Source: Rutidosis leptorrhynchoides (Eukaryota; Streptophyta; Magnoliopsida; Asterales; Asteraceae). Taken from it: 64,000 nucleotides of DNA. Location: NCBI RefSeq assembly GCF_046630445.1, contig NC_092342.1:177092501-177156500 (forward strand), in the 5' to 3' direction. Each line of letters opens with the position of its first letter. The first letter of the stretch is position 1. Of the stretch, positions 59,401-64,000 are shown in pieces. The notes under the pieces are model-generated. The model had not been told where the DNA came from and did no database searches. It saw nothing but the letters and a program-made list of their open reading frames with translations. Made by a program: the position numbers and the translations under genes.

Positions 59401-59730
59401 GCTTCCGCTGTGGCATACTTAAATAAGGACGAGATTTGGAGTCCATGCTTGTATGATATTGTGTAAAAACTGCATTCAAGAAACTTATTTTGTTGTAACA
59501 TATTTGTATTGTAAACCATTATGTAATGGTCGTGTGTAAACAGGATATTTTAGATTATCATTATTTGATAATCTACGTAAAGCTTTTTAAACCTTTATTG
59601 ATGAAATAAAGGTTATGGTTTGTTTTAAAATGAATGCAGTCTTTGAAAAACGTCTCATATAGAGGTCAAAACCTCGCAACGAAATCAATTAATATGGAAC
59701 GTTTTTAATCAATAAGAACGGGACATTTCA
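56481..59730 (+). repeat. 3' LTR of E3 (family A, 3250 bp)
   Basis: Same length as the 5' LTR; about 3 differences in the first 450 bp. Conserved block at 59342-59413. Confidence 0.95.
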
Positions 59731-59735
59731 TTATC
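59731..59735 (+). repeat. target site duplication of E3 (right)
   Basis: TTATC, the partner of 34829-34833. E4 internal sequence resumes here (TTATCTACGAAAGG). Confidence 0.95.
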
Positions 59736-60332
59736 TACGAAAGGAAAGGTTTATGCCTATAGTTATGCACCTGAGAAATTCTCGGCAACTGAGTAAAAGT
59801 TTAACATGTAGCCGCGTTAGATCCTTTGGCAGTTATTAGCAAAAATAATTTTACGATCCCTTTTCAAAGTAGCCAATTTTGTCACAGCTCCAGCAAGTCA
59901 ACTTCGACTTTTCATTCGAAGTAGCCTTACTATAATCCTAATATATATACGATTACCCTTTTTATACCGGAGAATTCTTTTATATTCCACCATATTACCA
60001 GCAGACGTACCAGCAACCTCGTTACTTCTTGGCTTAAATCTCTCTGACAAATCATTATATTTATTCATTGAAACCCTATCATATACTCATCTGCATCTTG
60101 TAACTAGAACTGCCATACCAATTACCAGGAATCAGCAATCAGTATTTTGAAAACTCACATCATATCTACATCAACAGTTATATGTATGACATTTATCTCT
60201 TAGAATTATGATCTCTCATTCTAAAATTCTGAAAAGCACTCAGTCACAAATCAATACTATGAATGTTGAAAAAGTTGAATGAAGCAGCAGAAACCGTAGA
60301 CAACCGTAAATGACCTTAATCATCGGAAGTTT

Positions 60333-60960
60333 GATAATAAAGAATAGTATGTTGGAAAAGTTCAGAAAGGTTGGAACTGGAAAACGGATTGAGCTAGCCA
60401 CGAAGGAAACCAAGGACAAATACAAGGACCAAACCCTATATTCAAAGAATCTAGGTTATTCTAAATCTGATGAAATCTGTAGAGAATATCTTGCTCCAAA
60501 GTCATGTTAAAATCTTGCGGAAAATCTTTCTCCATCAACCATTGAACTTAGAAATTCTAAAATATCATCATCAATATCTTCGATATTTCTGAGGATATTT
60601 TCAAAAATATTCTCGTCCGAAATTATATACCTCTTCGTGTTCCTGTGTATCATTATATTGGAAACATTCAAGAGGAAAATTTAGTACCAAAAAGCAGATT
60701 ATGCAAAACTATGAAGAAAGCCGTGGACAAATCACAAAGAATAAGTTTGACTTCAAAGAATCTAAATGATTCAATGTCTGCTGAAGTCTTTAGCGAATAT
60801 CTTGCTCGTTACTCTAACCCTTGCATACAATAACTTCCATCATCCTCTGATCTTAGATATTCAAAAATATTATCGTATATTCCATTACAAATATCCTCCA
60901 TATTTCTGAAGATATTTTCATAACTATTCTTATCTGAAATCAATAATCTCTTCGTGCTAT
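60333..60960 (+). repeat. diverged tandem duplication with coding-like flavour
   Basis: Two units of about 310 bp. Unit 1 (60333-60640) reads KETKDKYKDQTLYSKNLGYS and SDEICREYLA. Unit 2 (60690-60960) reads DKSQRISLTSKNLNDSMSAE and VFSEYLA. Both continue with TTAGA.ATTC.AAAATAT..., ATATTTCTGA.GATATTTTCA and CTCTTCGTG. The shared S-KNL...S--E---EYLA pattern hints at an old protein repeat or an accessory ORF now decayed. Confidence 0.5.
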
Positions 60961-62088
60961 CAGTGTTACATCATATAGAAACTGTTAGTTTCTATATTCT
61001 GTAAGCTTTCGAGCTTAAACTATGAATGCTTTGTAAGTAGTGTTGGGAACTGATGCATGAGTTAGTATAATATAATGACACTTGATCAACGTGATTATAT
61101 TACAGTAAGTCATGCTGAGTTTCTAATGGAACGTGATGATTCACAGATCATAACGTCATCATGTGCCATGTTACATGACTTTTACATTTTATCTGATATA
61201 TAAACATATCAAGAACAGATTTTCTTAATAGTTCTATCTTTCCCGGATATTCTGGTAAATTGACAAATCAAGATCGTGCCATTACCATTCCTTTCTTAGA
61301 ACATTAACAATGTTTATTTTGAAATTTATATCTACTAATTCTGGACCATTACAAGAGATGCCTAACCGTAAGAAGAAGAAACGAAGGGACAAAGCTCCGA
61401 AATAGAAATTGGAGTATAAATAGCAGCAAAAAGGAGGGAGTATTAACTGTGAATGACAATGATTATAAGAAACAGAAATAGGGACATTGAAAAATAAGGG
61501 GAGATACAAAGCTCAATAACAACACAAAGGTTACAAACCGGGGATATTAATACGAATAACAATATAAAGACACGGTATAATTAAGAATAGTATTACCCCC
61601 AAGGTTATATTAAAAGTAAATAGATTTTCTGGTGGGAGATTAAAAAGAAAGATGATAGAAATGATAATTAGGAAAATATCAGGGTTTAGAATTGGATTAA
61701 GTATTTTCATAATCTTTTAAATTTGGGGATTGTAAGAATAAGGGAACGGAAGAGCTTAATTTATAATGGAAATATCAGACAGAGTAATCAAGGCGGATCA
61801 CCGTATTTAATTTTAGAGATCTTAATTTTCCATACTCGCCGAAGAATCAAATTTTTTAGATTTCGAAGGTTTTCTTTAAATCCCTTGAATTCTGGAATTC
61901 AACCCTGTTTACGTCAAAAGCTAAGGAAAATCTTATTTTCTTCAATTCACTCTTTTGCGATAGCTTCATTCGTATTTTTAGAATAATCGAATTATTTTAT
62001 CTGTATTATTCAATAAGGATAAAGCTCTATTTATCAGCTCATACTCGTCAGGGAAACATATTTATTGTCAGCCATGACGACCTCACTC

Positions 62089-62124
62089 AAATTTCGGGAC
62101 GAAATTTCTTTAACGGGTAGGTAC
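62089..62124 (+). promoter_or_regulatory. hairpin and polypurine tract (E4)
   Basis: AAATTTCGGGACGAAATTT (62089-62107, perfect 8-bp stem), then TTTAACGGGTAGGTAC and the 3' LTR. Practically identical to family A. Confidence 0.75.
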
Positions 62125-62897
62125 TGTGATGACTCGGAAATTTCCGATCAAATTTAAACTTTAATCTTTATATAATTCCGACACGATAAGAAAAGTCTGT
62201 AATATAGAGTCTCGAAAACTTCGGAACTATGTTCATATGTTCAATTACCCTTTGACTATGCCCGACGATACACGAACAATAAATTATAAATAAATATGTA
62301 AATACGTATGTGGATATAAAAAAAATAAATATAAGTATATATAATATTTTGAATTAGTAAAGTATACTTTAATTAATTAAAACTTAAAATGTAAAAATAA
62401 CAATTAGAATAATTAAGTTACTATTAATATATATAAATATATATATGTTACTATAAAATATACATAAAATGTATAAATACTATCTAGACAGTAAAAGTCA
62501 ACACATAATGTGATATTACATAAATCATAGATGATAATATATTAGATTACTAGTTTGGATATAATTAATATATTAATATTATTTTTCCCTTAAATTCATC
62601 ATTTTTATTGATAATACTAACATCAATACTTGTACTAGTAACATTATTACATCAAAAATAAAATATATAAGATTTGAGTTGTATTAAGTAATATTATTAA
62701 TGTTATTATTATCATTACTAATATTAAGATTATTATTATCTCTATTATTTTTATTATTACTAAATTTGAGTATTGTTATTAAAATTAAGTATAGATATTA
62801 AGATTGTATTATTAATAATATTCAGTTTCCTTAAAACATAAAATAAAGATATAATTATATAAACAGATACACATGTATATGATATCGATACATACAG

Positions 62898-62996
<99 letters not shown>

Positions 62997-64000
62997 ACGA
63001 ATATATATACATAAATAAGAATAATTATATCTATATTTTGTTAACATCCACATCTAATCTACTTTTGAGGTTGAGCCTGTTTATGTAGCAATCAAAGACT
63101 GTACCTGATTTGTCTTCCTACCTTTTAACCGATTGCAAAAGATAGAATCTATTACAGTGTATAACAAAATTTGTTACACATCCCTATCTAACTTTAATTC
63201 TTTCTGTACTATGGCTTTCTGTCAAAATCACGAAGACATTTTAATCTTTATATAGCAATCGATCAACTAGTGCCAATTCTCTGTTATTCCAATGTAAGAA
63301 TCAAATCACCATCATGCTTATCCGTTTTACTGCTGCTGTTTTTGATTGAACAAAGAATCACCAAACATCTGTTGCTGCAATCTTTCTTGCTTCTTTTATA
63401 CTTTGAACACTACGATCATCTCTCTCTCTCTACAAATTCTCTTCGATAATCATGAATCTTGCTGCAAGTGTTTCTGTTCCAATACCACGAATCCTTATAA
63501 CAACCATAACAGCCATTGAACCTTGATGCCACACGTTACAGTCCAACTCGTCACTTTTTTCTTCTCTCTCTCCTCTCTTCATCGTAAACCCTACCTGCAG
63601 TTATTTTTCATTTCTAAATCGAGAGTAACTACAAGAATCATCTGTTTCCGTTCATACGAAACCACCACCATCACATACTCTTTTCCTGTTTCTATTACAT
63701 CAATCATCATCAACAATACTTACTGCTACAACTGCTAATATGCTTCCTTTTTTTCTGTTTAAAACGAATCATGAACCCTCATCAACCGATAGCCATAATT
63801 CCCGTGTCTGCTATGAAACAACGATGATATATATTATAATGAAATAAAGAATCAGGATGAATGAATAATAGATTGATTGATTGGTAGTGGGTATACTCGA
63901 ATATAAAGGAAGAGGAGGGTCCGGCTAAGAAAGCAACGTTCTTGGATTCTATTCGATCGACATCAACTTCCTTATCTGAATTTATCCTTTGCAAATCTGA
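62125..64000 (+). repeat. 3' LTR of E4 (family B), cut by window edge
   Basis: Matches 28967 onward (TGTGATGAC.CGGAAATTTCCG) with a few differences per 250 bp. Includes (TA)n at 62899-62994. Short frames inside (for example 63523-63738) recur in the 5' LTR (30387-30602) but look like chance frames of the LTR. Confidence 0.9.

Larger units (their letters stand above)
34834..59730 (+). mobile_element. E3: full-length family A element with F-box ORF, interrupted by E2
   Basis: Two 3250-bp LTRs (34834-38083 and 56481-59730) with TTATC duplication on both sides. Order: LTR, PBS, ORF1, ORF2 (F-box), internal PPT-like motif, gag-protease, pol, hairpin, PPT, LTR. Without E2 the element is about 13.1 kb. 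The two LTRs show only 3 differences in the first 450 bp, so the insertion is recent. Pol type (RT, RNase H, integrase, chromodomain-like tail) and very long LTRs suggest the chromovirus branch of Ty3/gypsy, Tekay/Del-like; the lineage is inferred. Confidence 0.93.
59736..62124 (+). other. E4 internal sequence after E3, no gag-pol
   Basis: About 2.4 kb, AT-rich. The first 300 bp align with 28600-28940 of E5. 60330-60960 holds two diverged copies of one unit (listed separately). The rest has only short frames (for example 61723-61986, 87 codons, Arg/Lys-rich, unrecognised). It ends with the hairpin and PPT before the 3' LTR. Confidence 0.6.

Overview
This is a stretch of plant nuclear DNA, AT-rich and dominated by transposable elements. 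The TE types (Ty3/gypsy chromovirus-like elements with LTRs of 2.3-4.7 kb, CACTA, hAT and Harbinger-like MITEs, telomere-like TTTAGGG repeats) point to a flowering plant. The style of the gag-pol and LTRs resembles Asteraceae elements, but that assignment is an impression, not proven. I found no complete ordinary host gene.

Layout: (1) 1-5277 is the 5' part of a minus-strand gypsy element (E1, LTR family A): 5' LTR, PBS, two extra ORFs and the start of gag. It sits in an older element (E6) of which 5278-6899 (repeat-rich 3' internal region) and a 3' LTR (6900-9247, family D) are seen. (2) 9248-20585 is a DNA-transposon-rich interval: an LTR-like remnant, a truncated CACTA element with about 265-bp tandem units, three short hAT elements each with perfect 8-bp target duplications, a foldback element containing a perfect 40-bp-arm hairpin, a Harbinger-like MITE, and telomere-like repeats. 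Faint exon-like pieces lie on the minus strand at 14-16 kb. (3) 20586-64000 is a Russian-doll nest: a minus-strand LTR (family C) is cut by E5 (family B, 5' LTR 21996-26689), E5 is cut by E4 (family B, 5' LTR 28967-33011, 3' LTR from 62125), E4 is cut by E3 (family A, 34834-59730, TSD TTATC), and E3 is cut by E2 (family A, inverted, 40057-51857, TSD AATGG) exactly at the gag start codon.

The main find is family A. Its order is LTR - PBS - ORF1 (acidic, unknown) - ORF2 (an F-box protein with a Sel1-like middle, resembling a plant host F-box family) - a PPT-like motif - gag-protease - in-frame UAA - RT/RNase H/integrase/C-terminal chromodomain-like tail - hairpin - PPT - LTR. Three copies are visible (E1, E2, E3). 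ORF2 is intact in two. Between those two I counted 9 synonymous and 3 amino-acid changes, which looks like purifying selection on a captured host-type gene inside a retrotransposon. Family B has a different leader ORF in the same slot, between PBS and an internal PPT-like motif, but no gag or pol is visible in E4.

All differences and positions were read by eye; no alignments or searches were run.
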